Assembly: GCA_030019445.1 (NCBI GenBank) | Contig: JASEEU010000003.1 | Location: 124,001 to 188,000 of the forward strand | DNA length: 64,000 nucleotides | Source: Anaerosomatales bacterium | GTDB lineage: Bacteria; Actinomycetota; Coriobacteriia; Anaerosomatales; Anaerosomataceae | Reading direction: 5' to 3' | Shown: positions 35,020 through 42,467 of the stretch, piece after piece | Layout: every line of letters begins with the position of its first letter | Position numbering within the stretch: position 1 is the first letter of the stretch | Notes under the pieces: generated by a model | The model's input: the letters and a program-made list of their open reading frames with translations, nothing else | Told to the model about the DNA's origin: nothing | Database searches by the model: none | Translations under genes and position numbers: made by a program

Positions 35020-36156
35020 GTGTTCGGGCAGACACGCAGGGGCATCCTGGACGACGACCTCATCGGATCGTTGCATGAGGTCGCGGCAGCCGTGTCCTCC
35101 TACAGCTCCGTGGACGACATCCTCGACGCGGTCGTCGACCGCGCCAAGCGCATCACGAGCACGGAGAAGGCCGTGCTCTGCCTCATGGGGGACGCCGACC
35201 CGCTGACCGTGGACCGGGAGCGCCTCAGCGTGCGCGGCAGCCGGGACCGTCACGACGAGGCGTGGTGGGCGGCGCAGCTCGAACTCGTGGCGAGCGACGT
35301 GCTCGACAGCGGCCACGGGACGCTCGTGCGCGACCGGCGGGCGGACGCATCGCTGTTCTGCGTGCCCGTCAAGCTGGCCGATCGGCCGATCGGCCTGCTG
35401 GCCGCGATCAACTCGTACGAGCGGTCGTTCTCCTCGGCCGAGACGAGCTTCCTCGCGATACTCGGAACGTTCGCGGCGATGTCGATCGAGAACGCCCGGC
35501 TGGCGGAGCGGACGCGCTACGCGTTGCTGGCCGGGGAGCGGGAGCGCATCGCGAACGAGATGCACGACGGGCTCTCACAGTCGCTGTTCGGCGTCTCGTT
35601 GGGGCTGGAGACGTGCAAGCGCCGCGTCCTCACCGACCCGGCGGCCGTGCTGGACCGGCTCGGCGACCTGCAGGACCAGCTGTCATCGAGCATGGTCGAG
35701 CTGCGCCGCTACATCTACGACCTGAAGCCGAGTCGCCTGCAGCAGCTGGGCATGCCGGGGGCGATCGAGCAGTGGGTGCACGAGCTCACCGTCGCCGGCC
35801 CGCCGAGCGGTCACGTGGTCGTGCTCGGCGAGGAGCGGCGTCTCGACCCGCTCTGCGACACGGCGCTCTACGCGATCGCCCGCGAGGCGGTCACCAACGT
35901 CGTCAAGCATGCTGACGCGCACGCGTTCATCGTGACGATCTCCTATGAGGCCCGCCTGGTCGAGCTGCGCGTCGAAGACGACGGGAGCGGTTTCGAGCCG
36001 GACGTCCAGCAGGCCGCCGCGGAAGAGGGCGGCTCGCTCGGACTGCACACCATCTCACAGCGCGCCAGGGAGCTCGGCGGAACCTGCACGATCGTGTCGG
36101 CGCCCGGCGCCGGCACCGAAGTCCGCGCGCGCATCCCGTCGGGAGGCGATCGCTGA
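35020..36156 (+). CDS. GAF-domain sensor histidine kinase (NarL-type partner)
   Basis: A 378-residue cytoplasmic kinase with no membrane segment. A GAF domain occupies about residues 15-165. A HisKA_3 dimerisation helix follows with ERERIANEMHDGLSQSLFG (phospho-acceptor His in EMHDG, near residue 183). Then comes the HATPase domain: EAVTNVVKHADA (N box), VEDDGSGFEP (G1) and GLHTISQRARELGG (G2). GTG 35020 has GGAG 4 bp upstream; the frame is open into ftsH but unlikely to be used. It overlaps the response regulator start by 1 bp. The signal bound by the GAF domain is unknown. Confidence 0.88.
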   Translation: MFGQTRRGILDDDLIGSLHEVAAAVSSYSSVDDILDAVVDRAKRITSTEKAVLCLMGDADPLTVDRERLSVRGSRDRHDEAWWAAQLELVASDVLDSGHGTLVRDRRADASLFCVPVKLADRPIGLLAAINSYERSFSSAETSFLAILGTFAAMSIENARLAERTRYALLAGERERIANEMHDGLSQSLFGVSLGLETCKRRVLTDPAAVLDRLGDLQDQLSSSMVELRRYIYDLKPSRLQQLGMPGAIEQWVHELTVAGPPSGHVVVLGEERRLDPLCDTALYAIAREAVTNVVKHADAHAFIVTISYEARLVELRVEDDGSGFEPDVQQAAAEEGGSLGLHTISQRARELGGTCTIVSAPGAGTEVRARIPSGGDR

Positions 36157-36809
36157 TGGCGCGTATCCGGGTGCTCATCATCGATGACCACGAGCTCGTC
36201 CGCGTCGCGCTCCGCTCCGTCTTCGAGCAGGAGCAGGACATGGAGGTCGTGGGCGAGGCCCCCGACGGCGCGAGCGCCATCGAGGCGTGCGAGGCGCTCG
36301 CTCCGGACGTGGCCCTGCTCGACCTCCGGTTGCCCGACCAGAACGGGGCGCAGGTGTGCGCGGCGCTCCGCAAGCTTCCGAACCCGCCGCGCGTGCTCAT
36401 CCTCACGAGCTATGACGAGGACGAGGAGGTGTTCGGCGCGCTGCAGGCGGGCGCGAGCGGCTACATCATGAAAGACATCGCGCCGGGCTCGCTCGTCGGT
36501 GCGGTCGCTTCGGTGGCCGAGGGCCAGACCGTGCTGGACGCCGCGGTCGCTGGTCGCGTGATCAAGGCCGGGCAGGCGGCATCTCGACACAACCCGCGGG
36601 GCGGGCTCTCGGCGCGCGAGATCGAAGTCCTCGGACTGATGGCGCGCGGCATGTCCAATCGCGAGATCGCCAAGGCGTTGTGGATCAGCGAGGCGACGGT
36701 CAAGACGCACGTCAGCCATCTGATGCACAAGCTCGATGCGGGGGACCGCACGCAGGCGGTCCTCGTCGCGATCCGCCGCGGGCTCATCGACATGGACGCC
36801 GAGGAGTAG
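36156..36809 (+). CDS. NarL/FixJ-family response regulator
   Basis: A 217-residue regulator: receiver domain (about 4-120) with acidic pocket IIDDHE and phospho-acceptor Asp in VALLDLRLPD (about residue 55), and LTSYDEDEEVF. The C-terminal LuxR helix-turn-helix (about 148-212) contains LSAREIEVLGLMARGMSNREIAKALWI and ATVKTHVSHLMHKL. It is phosphorylated by the kinase encoded immediately upstream. The Flp pilin gene begins 161 bp downstream, so pilus control is possible but unproven. Confidence 0.93.
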   Translation: MARIRVLIIDDHELVRVALRSVFEQEQDMEVVGEAPDGASAIEACEALAPDVALLDLRLPDQNGAQVCAALRKLPNPPRVLILTSYDEDEEVFGALQAGASGYIMKDIAPGSLVGAVASVAEGQTVLDAAVAGRVIKAGQAASRHNPRGGLSAREIEVLGLMARGMSNREIAKALWISEATVKTHVSHLMHKLDAGDRTQAVLVAIRRGLIDMDAEE

Positions 36810-36922
36810 GCTCTCCATCCCCCGTTGGTATGAGACTCACCCTACCGTCGGAGCACGATTCTCAACCGCGTTCATCCCCGATAACCCGCTGGCGCGCCTT
36901 CGTGACGGGCACGTTAGGGATA

Positions 36923-36939
36923 CCGGCCCTGCGGGTCGG
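36923..36939 (+). promoter_or_regulatory. Short hairpin in the Flp pilin leader
   Basis: CCGGCCC (36923-36929), loop TGC, GGGTCGG (36933-36939) makes a 7-bp stem with one G-T pair, 31 bp upstream of the pilin start. The 161-bp gap between the response regulator and the pilin holds no gene. The stem may stabilise the pilin mRNA or end readthrough from the regulator. Confidence 0.35.
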
Positions 36940-36970
36940 AGGGACTGACGTCATGGGGAGGTGCGTCGAA

Positions 36971-37150
36971 GTGTTGAGCAAGCTGTACGTGTGGGCGCGG
37001 GTTCGCCTGACAAGCGACGAGGGTGCGACGGCGGTCGAGTACGGTCTCATGGTCGCGCTCATCGCGATCGTCATCATCACTGCGGTGACGCTGGTCGGCA
37101 CGAACCTGGAGACGCTCTTCAACGAGATCGCGGAGGCGCTCGGTATCTAG
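36971..37150 (+). CDS. flp: Flp/Fap-type pilin
   Basis: A 59-residue Flp pilin precursor. A short positive leader (VLSKLYVWARVRLTSDEG) ends at the prepilin cleavage Gly, followed by ATAVEYGLMVALIAIVIITAV, the hydrophobic helix with the family EY pair. GTG 36971 has GGAGG 9 bp upstream; an in-frame ATG at 36953 is possible but gives a long leader. It polymerises into the Tad pilus. A very strong hairpin 10 nt after the stop probably limits readthrough so that pilin is made in excess. No prepilin peptidase gene is in the window. Confidence 0.9.
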   Translation: MLSKLYVWARVRLTSDEGATAVEYGLMVALIAIVIITAVTLVGTNLETLFNEIAEALGI

Positions 37151-37159
37151 CCTGAAGAT

Positions 37160-37194
37160 CATCGGGGGTCGACGGACATCGTCGGCCCCCGATG
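37160..37194 (+). terminator. 15-bp hairpin directly after the Flp pilin (attenuator)
   Basis: CATCGGGGGTCGACG (37160-37174), loop GACAT, CGTCGGCCCCCGATG (37180-37194): 15 bp with one G-T pair, 10 nt after the pilin stop. It overlaps the ATG at 37192, so the following gene more likely starts at 37210. It probably partially terminates transcription or protects the pilin mRNA. Confidence 0.75.
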
Positions 37195-37209
37195 GCGCAG
37201 GGGGTCGTG

Positions 37210-37620
37210 ATGTTCTCGGCGATGCATGCCGCACGTCGTGATGACGGCGCGAGCGCGGTGGAGTTCGCCCTCGTAGCGATGATCCTCGTGCTCTTCTTGC
37301 TCGGCATCACGCAGTTCGGCGTCAACTTCTACCAGTGGATCGAGCTCGAGCATGCCGCGCGCGAAGGCGTGCGGTGGGCCGCGCTCTGCAACCCGGATGA
37401 CGACACCAAGGCGCGCGTGATCGCCGCGGCACCGGGTATCGACATCGACCCCGCCGACATCACCATCGAGCCCTCGAATCCCACGGCGGCCATGGCGGGA
37501 CTGCCCGTCGAGGTCTCCGTCACCTACGAAAGTCCCGTCTTCACTCCGCTCATGCAGGCGTTCTTCGGCGGAGAGGACGCCATCACGCTGACCGCCTCCG
37601 CCACGCAGAAGATCGAGTGA
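37210..37620 (+). CDS. tadE: TadE-like pilus protein (pseudopilin)
   Basis: A 136-residue TadE-like protein. It has DDGASAVEFALVAMILVLFLLGITQFG (about 11-37), the prepilin-like helix with conserved E, then an extracytoplasmic part with one Cys (ALCNPDDD). Start 37210 is chosen because the upstream ATG at 37192 is buried in the hairpin. It is processed like a pilin and acts as a minor subunit in Tad assembly. Confidence 0.8.
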   Translation: MFSAMHAARRDDGASAVEFALVAMILVLFLLGITQFGVNFYQWIELEHAAREGVRWAALCNPDDDTKARVIAAAPGIDIDPADITIEPSNPTAAMAGLPVEVSVTYESPVFTPLMQAFFGGEDAITLTASATQKIE

Positions 37621-37625
37621 TCGCC

Positions 37626-39188
37626 ATGAAGCGCATGTTCCGGGACGATACGGGCGCGAGCGCCGTCACCGTCGCCATCTTCGTCATCATGTTCGTCGCG
37701 CTGAGCGCCGTCGTCGTGGACGCGGGCTACCTGTATTCGGTCCGGCGCCAGCTTCAGGCGGCCGCGGACGCTGCTGCGCTGTCCGGCTGCCAGGAGCTCA
37801 TCAACGGCGAGGGTGCCGGCTTCATCGATTCGGAGGCGCGCGCGTATGCGGCGATGAACGCGGTCGTGCCCGCTGACGGCCTGGTCGTGGAGTCGGTAGA
37901 GATCGGCGACGACTACGTCAGGGTCGTGGTCGCGCAGGAGACGGGGCTCTTCTTCGGGCGGGCGCTCGGGACCGCGCAGACCACGGTGCGCGCGGCGGCC
38001 AAAGCGGTCGCGGCGGATGTCGCCGGGGCGCGGATGCTCACGCCGTGGGCGATCCCCGTCGTCGACACCGTCGATCACATCGAGGTCTTCATCACGGACG
38101 CCGACGGCGACGTGGTGGGGACCTGGAACCTCTCGGCGGAATCGGACGCCCGCTACACGGGCGCCATCACCGCTCCCGCGGCCGACGGCGGCTACGACGT
38201 GTGGGTGCGCATCTACAACCAGTACGGGATCTACGAGACGCTGCGCGAGTCCCAGACGTTCAAGGAGGTGCCCGGCTCGAGGCTCGTCGTCGGCGACCTC
38301 GAGGGCATCGCCGACGTGCACCTGTCGCACACGTTCCTGACCGCGGAGTCACCGGACCTGCCCGTCGAGATCACGGCGCGCACCAGCGCGCCCGAGACAC
38401 GTGTCGGCGTCTCGGTCGACGGGATGAAGCGCGACATGCAGCAGGCCGATGCGAGCGGCACGCTCTGGACCCTCTCGGCGGGCTCCCAGCAGATTCCCGA
38501 GAGCAACGACTTCTTCCACGCATATCCGGTGGACGTCTACGTGGGCGCCAAGCCCGACAAGGCGATCGACGCGTATATCGGCGTGCGCAGGAGCTCGCAC
38601 GTGATCGAGTCGTTCGCCCTGGATGACACCCACGTGGACCCCGGTGCGTCCGTGTGGGTCACGCTCGATCTGCACGACTGGGCGGCGCACATCAACGACG
38701 GGACCATCTATACGTTGCGCGTCGAGGGCGGCTCGGGCGAGGTCGGCAACTTCTGCGAGCTCAACTTCAAAGACATCACGCACCATGACGATTGCCTGCC
38801 GGACCCGGACGGGGTCGACCTGGGCAACACGTACTACGACTGGACGCGCTACGGGTTCGGCGGCGGAATCCACGTCGGCGACATCATCGGGACCAGCCCG
38901 GGCAGCAGCGGCATCAACACCAAGAAGGCGCTCGACGCGCGCTGGGCGGGGGTGCCCCCCGAGCTGCACATCGTGCACGTGCCCATCGTCGAGAAGTACG
39001 AGGACAAGGGTGGGACGTACGACGTCGTCGTCGTGGACTTCGGGGCGTTCCTGGTGACGGGCTACGACCGACTCGGAGAGGTACGCGGGACGTTTCTCGA
39101 GTACGTGACGATACCGAGCGGCTTCGAGCCGGGCGAGGATCCCACGCCGGACTATTGGAGCCTCAGCCCCAGACTCGTGAACCCGTGA
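37626..39188 (+). CDS. tadG: TadG-like pilus assembly protein
   Basis: A 520-residue protein with an N-terminal TadE/TadG-type segment RDDTGASAVTVAIFVIMFVALSAVVVDAGYLYSVRRQLQAAADAAALSG, the family signature that includes a transmembrane helix. It is followed by a long extracytoplasmic domain that I do not recognise (about 100-520). ATG 37626 is used; a GTG at 37617 overlapping tadE is an alternative. It is part of the Tad cluster, probably a cell-envelope anchoring component. Confidence 0.78.
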   Translation: MKRMFRDDTGASAVTVAIFVIMFVALSAVVVDAGYLYSVRRQLQAAADAAALSGCQELINGEGAGFIDSEARAYAAMNAVVPADGLVVESVEIGDDYVRVVVAQETGLFFGRALGTAQTTVRAAAKAVAADVAGARMLTPWAIPVVDTVDHIEVFITDADGDVVGTWNLSAESDARYTGAITAPAADGGYDVWVRIYNQYGIYETLRESQTFKEVPGSRLVVGDLEGIADVHLSHTFLTAESPDLPVEITARTSAPETRVGVSVDGMKRDMQQADASGTLWTLSAGSQQIPESNDFFHAYPVDVYVGAKPDKAIDAYIGVRRSSHVIESFALDDTHVDPGASVWVTLDLHDWAAHINDGTIYTLRVEGGSGEVGNFCELNFKDITHHDDCLPDPDGVDLGNTYYDWTRYGFGGGIHVGDIIGTSPGSSGINTKKALDARWAGVPPELHIVHVPIVEKYEDKGGTYDVVVVDFGAFLVTGYDRLGEVRGTFLEYVTIPSGFEPGEDPTPDYWSLSPRLVNP

Positions 39189-39213
39189 TGCGCGACCGTT
39201 GGGAGGAGCAGAC

Positions 39214-39981
39214 ATGCGCGTAAGAGTCGTTATGCTCGTGGCGGCGCTCGTACTGGGCGGTCTGGCGGCCGTCATGGCGGTGCGCTACCTGGACTCGGCA
39301 CGGAGCGAGATCGAGGCGACTGGTGAGACGGTCGCGGTACTCGTTGCCACCCAGGACATCCCGCGCGGCATGACCGCCGAGGAGCTCATCGCGCGCGGCA
39401 TCCTCGCCGAAGAGGAGATCCCGCGCGAGTGGGTGTCGGCGGGCGCCGTCTCCTCCGAGCGTGCGCTGGAGGGCCAGGTGCTCGCCGCGCCACTCACGGC
39501 CGGCGAGCAGGTCACACGCGCGCGCTTCCAATACCCTGACGAAGCGGGGCTCAGCTACACCGTGCCGGAGGGGTATGTGGCGGTCGCGGTGGCCAACGAC
39601 GAGGTCATCGGTGTCGGCGGCCTGATCAAACCCGGCGACACCGTGATGGTCGTCGCGACCATCGACCCCACGGGATCGGAGGGGGAGCCCGAGTCGCGCA
39701 TCCTGCTGCCGTCGGCGCGGGTGCTCGCGGTCGGGCGGAGCCTCGGGGCGGAGCCGACGCCGAGCGAAGAGGACGAAGGACAGGGCGTGCTGGCGTCGAA
39801 CCGCACCAGTGCCGGCGATGAGCCGACGCCGACGACGGTGACGCTCGCCGTCACCCCCGCCGATCTGGAGCGGCTCGTGTTCGCTTCCGAGAAGGGCACG
39901 ATATGGATGGCGCTCACCGCGCCGACCGAGCCGCTCGAAGTCACGACGACCGGGCGCACCTACTCGACGCTCTTCGAATAG
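39214..39981 (+). CDS. cpaB: Flp pilus assembly protein CpaB/RcpC
   Basis: A 255-residue SAF-domain protein. One N-terminal membrane helix (about 3-23), then ATQDIPRGMTAEELIARG (SAF domain, about 47-110) and GLIKPGDTVMVVATID, which are family hallmarks. GGAGG lies before ATG 39214. In diderm bacteria RcpC works with a secretin; here no secretin gene is present, consistent with a monoderm Tad system. Confidence 0.88.
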   Translation: MRVRVVMLVAALVLGGLAAVMAVRYLDSARSEIEATGETVAVLVATQDIPRGMTAEELIARGILAEEEIPREWVSAGAVSSERALEGQVLAAPLTAGEQVTRARFQYPDEAGLSYTVPEGYVAVAVANDEVIGVGGLIKPGDTVMVVATIDPTGSEGEPESRILLPSARVLAVGRSLGAEPTPSEEDEGQGVLASNRTSAGDEPTPTTVTLAVTPADLERLVFASEKGTIWMALTAPTEPLEVTTTGRTYSTLFE

Positions 39982-39990
39982 GGGGTCGCC

Positions 39991-41163
39991 GTGCTCATCG
40001 TCAGCATCGACACGAGCGGGCTCTGCGGTGCGGCTCTCGCGTCGCTCGAGACCTCCGAGGGCGTCACCCTTGCGAGTGCGGGAACGCTGGAAGAGGCATC
40101 AGCGAGCTGGGCGACGGATGAGGCGTGTGTGGTCGTGACCGGACCGACCGTCGCCCCCGACGAGGTCTTCGCGGCGACGTCGCGCTGGAGCGCGGACCAG
40201 GAGCCCGTGGCCGTCATCATGGTGACCCCCGAGCCCTCGGCCGAACTGCTGCGCCGCGCGCTGCGCGCCGGTGTGCGCGACGTGCTCGGTGTCGGCGAGG
40301 CCGAGGAGGCGCTCAGCGAATCCGTGTCGGCTGCAGTGACGTCGCTCGCGCCACGCGTCGAGAGCGGAGACCGCGCCCCAGCCGGCGCACGGGTGGTCTC
40401 GGTGTTCAGCACCAAGGGCGGAGTCGGCAAGAGCGTCATCGCCACCAATCTCGGCGTCGCGCTCGCGGGGCCGTTGAAGCGGCCCACCGCGATCGTCGAC
40501 CTCGACCTCCAGTTCGGCGATGTCGCCATCATGCTGCAGCTTGCACCCGAGCGCACCATCTACGAGGCGGTGCAGGTCTTCGACCGCCTTGATGCCGAGA
40601 TGCTCCGCGCGTACCTCACGCCGCATGACTCCGGGCTGCGCGCGCTGCTCGCGCCCGTTAGTCCGGAGGATGCCGAGGCGGTCACCGTCAACCGCATCGG
40701 CGCCATCATCGAACTGCTCCGCGGCATGGTGGACTTCGTCGTCCTCGATACCCCGGCGACGTTCGATGACGTCGTCCTCACGGCCATCGACCACAGCGAC
40801 GACGTGTACGCCGTCGCGACGATGGACGTCGCAAGCATCAAGAACACGCGCATCTCGATGCAGAAGCTGCGGCAACTCGGCTATGACGACGGTCTCCTCC
40901 ATCTGGTCTTGAATCGAGCTGACAGCAAGGTCTGGCTCGATGCCGCCGAGGTGGAGAAGGCGATCGAGGGCCGAATCGTCGCGAAGATCCCGAGCGACCG
41001 CCTCGTGCCGCGCTCGGTGAACAAGGGAGTCCCGGTCGTGCTCGACGCGCCGCGCTCGGTCGTGGCCAAGAGCATGCTGGACCTGGCCCGGTCCATTGCC
41101 GACTCGAAGGGGGTGAGCGGCGATGTCGCTCAAGGAACGGCTCGAGCAGGCGTCGGCGCCTGA
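39991..41163 (+). CDS. cpaE: Tad pilus MinD-like ATPase CpaE/TadZ
   Basis: A 390-residue protein. An N-terminal receiver-like domain (about 1-125) is followed by a ParA/MinD ATPase with the deviant P-loop FSTKGGVGKSVIATN (about 138-152), DLDLQFGD and VVLDTPATFDD. It localises the Tad machinery to its site in the cell. GTG 39991 start. It overlaps cpaF by 41 bp in a different frame, showing tight coupling. Confidence 0.88.
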   Translation: MLIVSIDTSGLCGAALASLETSEGVTLASAGTLEEASASWATDEACVVVTGPTVAPDEVFAATSRWSADQEPVAVIMVTPEPSAELLRRALRAGVRDVLGVGEAEEALSESVSAAVTSLAPRVESGDRAPAGARVVSVFSTKGGVGKSVIATNLGVALAGPLKRPTAIVDLDLQFGDVAIMLQLAPERTIYEAVQVFDRLDAEMLRAYLTPHDSGLRALLAPVSPEDAEAVTVNRIGAIIELLRGMVDFVVLDTPATFDDVVLTAIDHSDDVYAVATMDVASIKNTRISMQKLRQLGYDDGLLHLVLNRADSKVWLDAAEVEKAIEGRIVAKIPSDRLVPRSVNKGVPVVLDAPRSVVAKSMLDLARSIADSKGVSGDVAQGTARAGVGA

Positions 41164-42466
41164 GGCGCAAGTGCCCGCGCCGCTCGGACGCGATGCGAGG
41201 GATGCGATCAAGCGGGAGCTCCACCTGCTGCTGGTGGAGGAGCTCGGACCGGATCTCGCCGGGCAGGACGTCCTCGCCCTGCGCCGACGCGCCGAGAAGC
41301 GCCTCGGCGAGCTGCTCGACCAGGAGACCACGCCCCTCTCGGCCGCCGATAAGCGCGAGATCGTGCTCGATGTCCTCGACAACATCCTCGGCTACGGGCC
41401 GATCCAGTCGCTGCTCGAGGATCCCGATGTCACTGAGATCATGGTGAACAACCCCGAGACCATCTATGTCGAGATCGGCGGCCGCATCCACGAGACGGAC
41501 CGGCGCTTCTACGACGAAGGCCACCTGTTGCGCGTGATCGACAAGATCGTCGCCCGGGTGGGGCGCCGGATCGACGAGAGCTCGCCGATGGTCGACGCGC
41601 GGCTCCCTGACGGCTCGCGCGTCAACGCGATCATCCATCCGCTGGCCATCAACGGCCCGATGCTCACGATCCGGAAGTTCTCCCACGATCCGTACACCGC
41701 GCAGGACCTGATCGGCTTCGGGACGCTCACGCCACGCGTGGCGGACTTCCTGTCCGCTTGCGTGCGCGGGCGGCTCAACGTCCTGATCTCGGGCGGGACG
41801 GGAACCGGCAAGACGACGCTGCTGAATGTCCTCTCGGCGTACGTCCCCGGCGACGAGCGCATCGTCACCATCGAGGACGCTGCCGAGCTCAGGCTCGGCC
41901 AGGAGCACGTGCTGCGCCTCGAGTCGCGGCCGCCGAACATCGAGGGCAGGGGCCAGGTCACGATCCGGGACCTCGTGCGGAACTCGCTGCGCATGCGGCC
42001 GGACCGCATCATCGTCGGCGAGGTCCGCGGCGCTGAGGCGCTCGACATGCTGCAGGCGATGAACACCGGGCACGAGGGATCGCTCTCCACGATCCACGCG
42101 AACTCCCCACGGGACGCGATCTCACGGCTCGAGACGATGGTGCTCATGGCCGGCTTCGACCTGCCTGTCCGGGCCATCAGGGAGCAGATCGCCTCCGCGC
42201 TCGACGCGATCGTCCAGATCGCGCGCTTGCGCGACGGGTCACGTCGCATCGTGCAGATCACCGAGGTCGAGGGGATGGAGGGCGAGACCGTCGTCTTGCA
42301 GGACATCTTCTACTTCGACCACTCCATGGGCATCGGTCCCGATGGTCGCTTCCTCGGCCGCCTGAAAGGGACCGGTCTCAGGCCGTCGTTCACGCGCAAG
42401 CTCGAGCACCTCGGCATCGCCACGCCCGGCGACCTCTTCGCTTACGAAGCGCCCGAGAGGAGATGA
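41123..42466 (+). CDS. cpaF: Tad pilus secretion ATPase CpaF/TadA
   Basis: A 447-residue hexameric secretion ATPase of the VirB11/CpaF type. N-terminal domain VTEIMVNNPETIYVE (about 100-115), Walker A SGGTGTGKTTLLN (about 227-239), Asp box ERIVTIEDAAELRL, Walker B RMRPDRIIVGEVRGAEALDML, His box GHEGSLSTIHANS. It powers Flp pilin assembly. The ATG at 41123 lies inside cpaE. Confidence 0.94.
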   Translation: MSLKERLEQASAPEAQVPAPLGRDARDAIKRELHLLLVEELGPDLAGQDVLALRRRAEKRLGELLDQETTPLSAADKREIVLDVLDNILGYGPIQSLLEDPDVTEIMVNNPETIYVEIGGRIHETDRRFYDEGHLLRVIDKIVARVGRRIDESSPMVDARLPDGSRVNAIIHPLAINGPMLTIRKFSHDPYTAQDLIGFGTLTPRVADFLSACVRGRLNVLISGGTGTGKTTLLNVLSAYVPGDERIVTIEDAAELRLGQEHVLRLESRPPNIEGRGQVTIRDLVRNSLRMRPDRIIVGEVRGAEALDMLQAMNTGHEGSLSTIHANSPRDAISRLETMVLMAGFDLPVRAIREQIASALDAIVQIARLRDGSRRIVQITEVEGMEGETVVLQDIFYFDHSMGIGPDGRFLGRLKGTGLRPSFTRKLEHLGIATPGDLFAYEAPERR

Positions 42467-42467
42467 C

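Noticed and set aside
33144-35063. A 639-codon minus-strand open frame
   Set aside because: Antisense to ftsH, whose AAA and HEAGH motifs are unmistakable.
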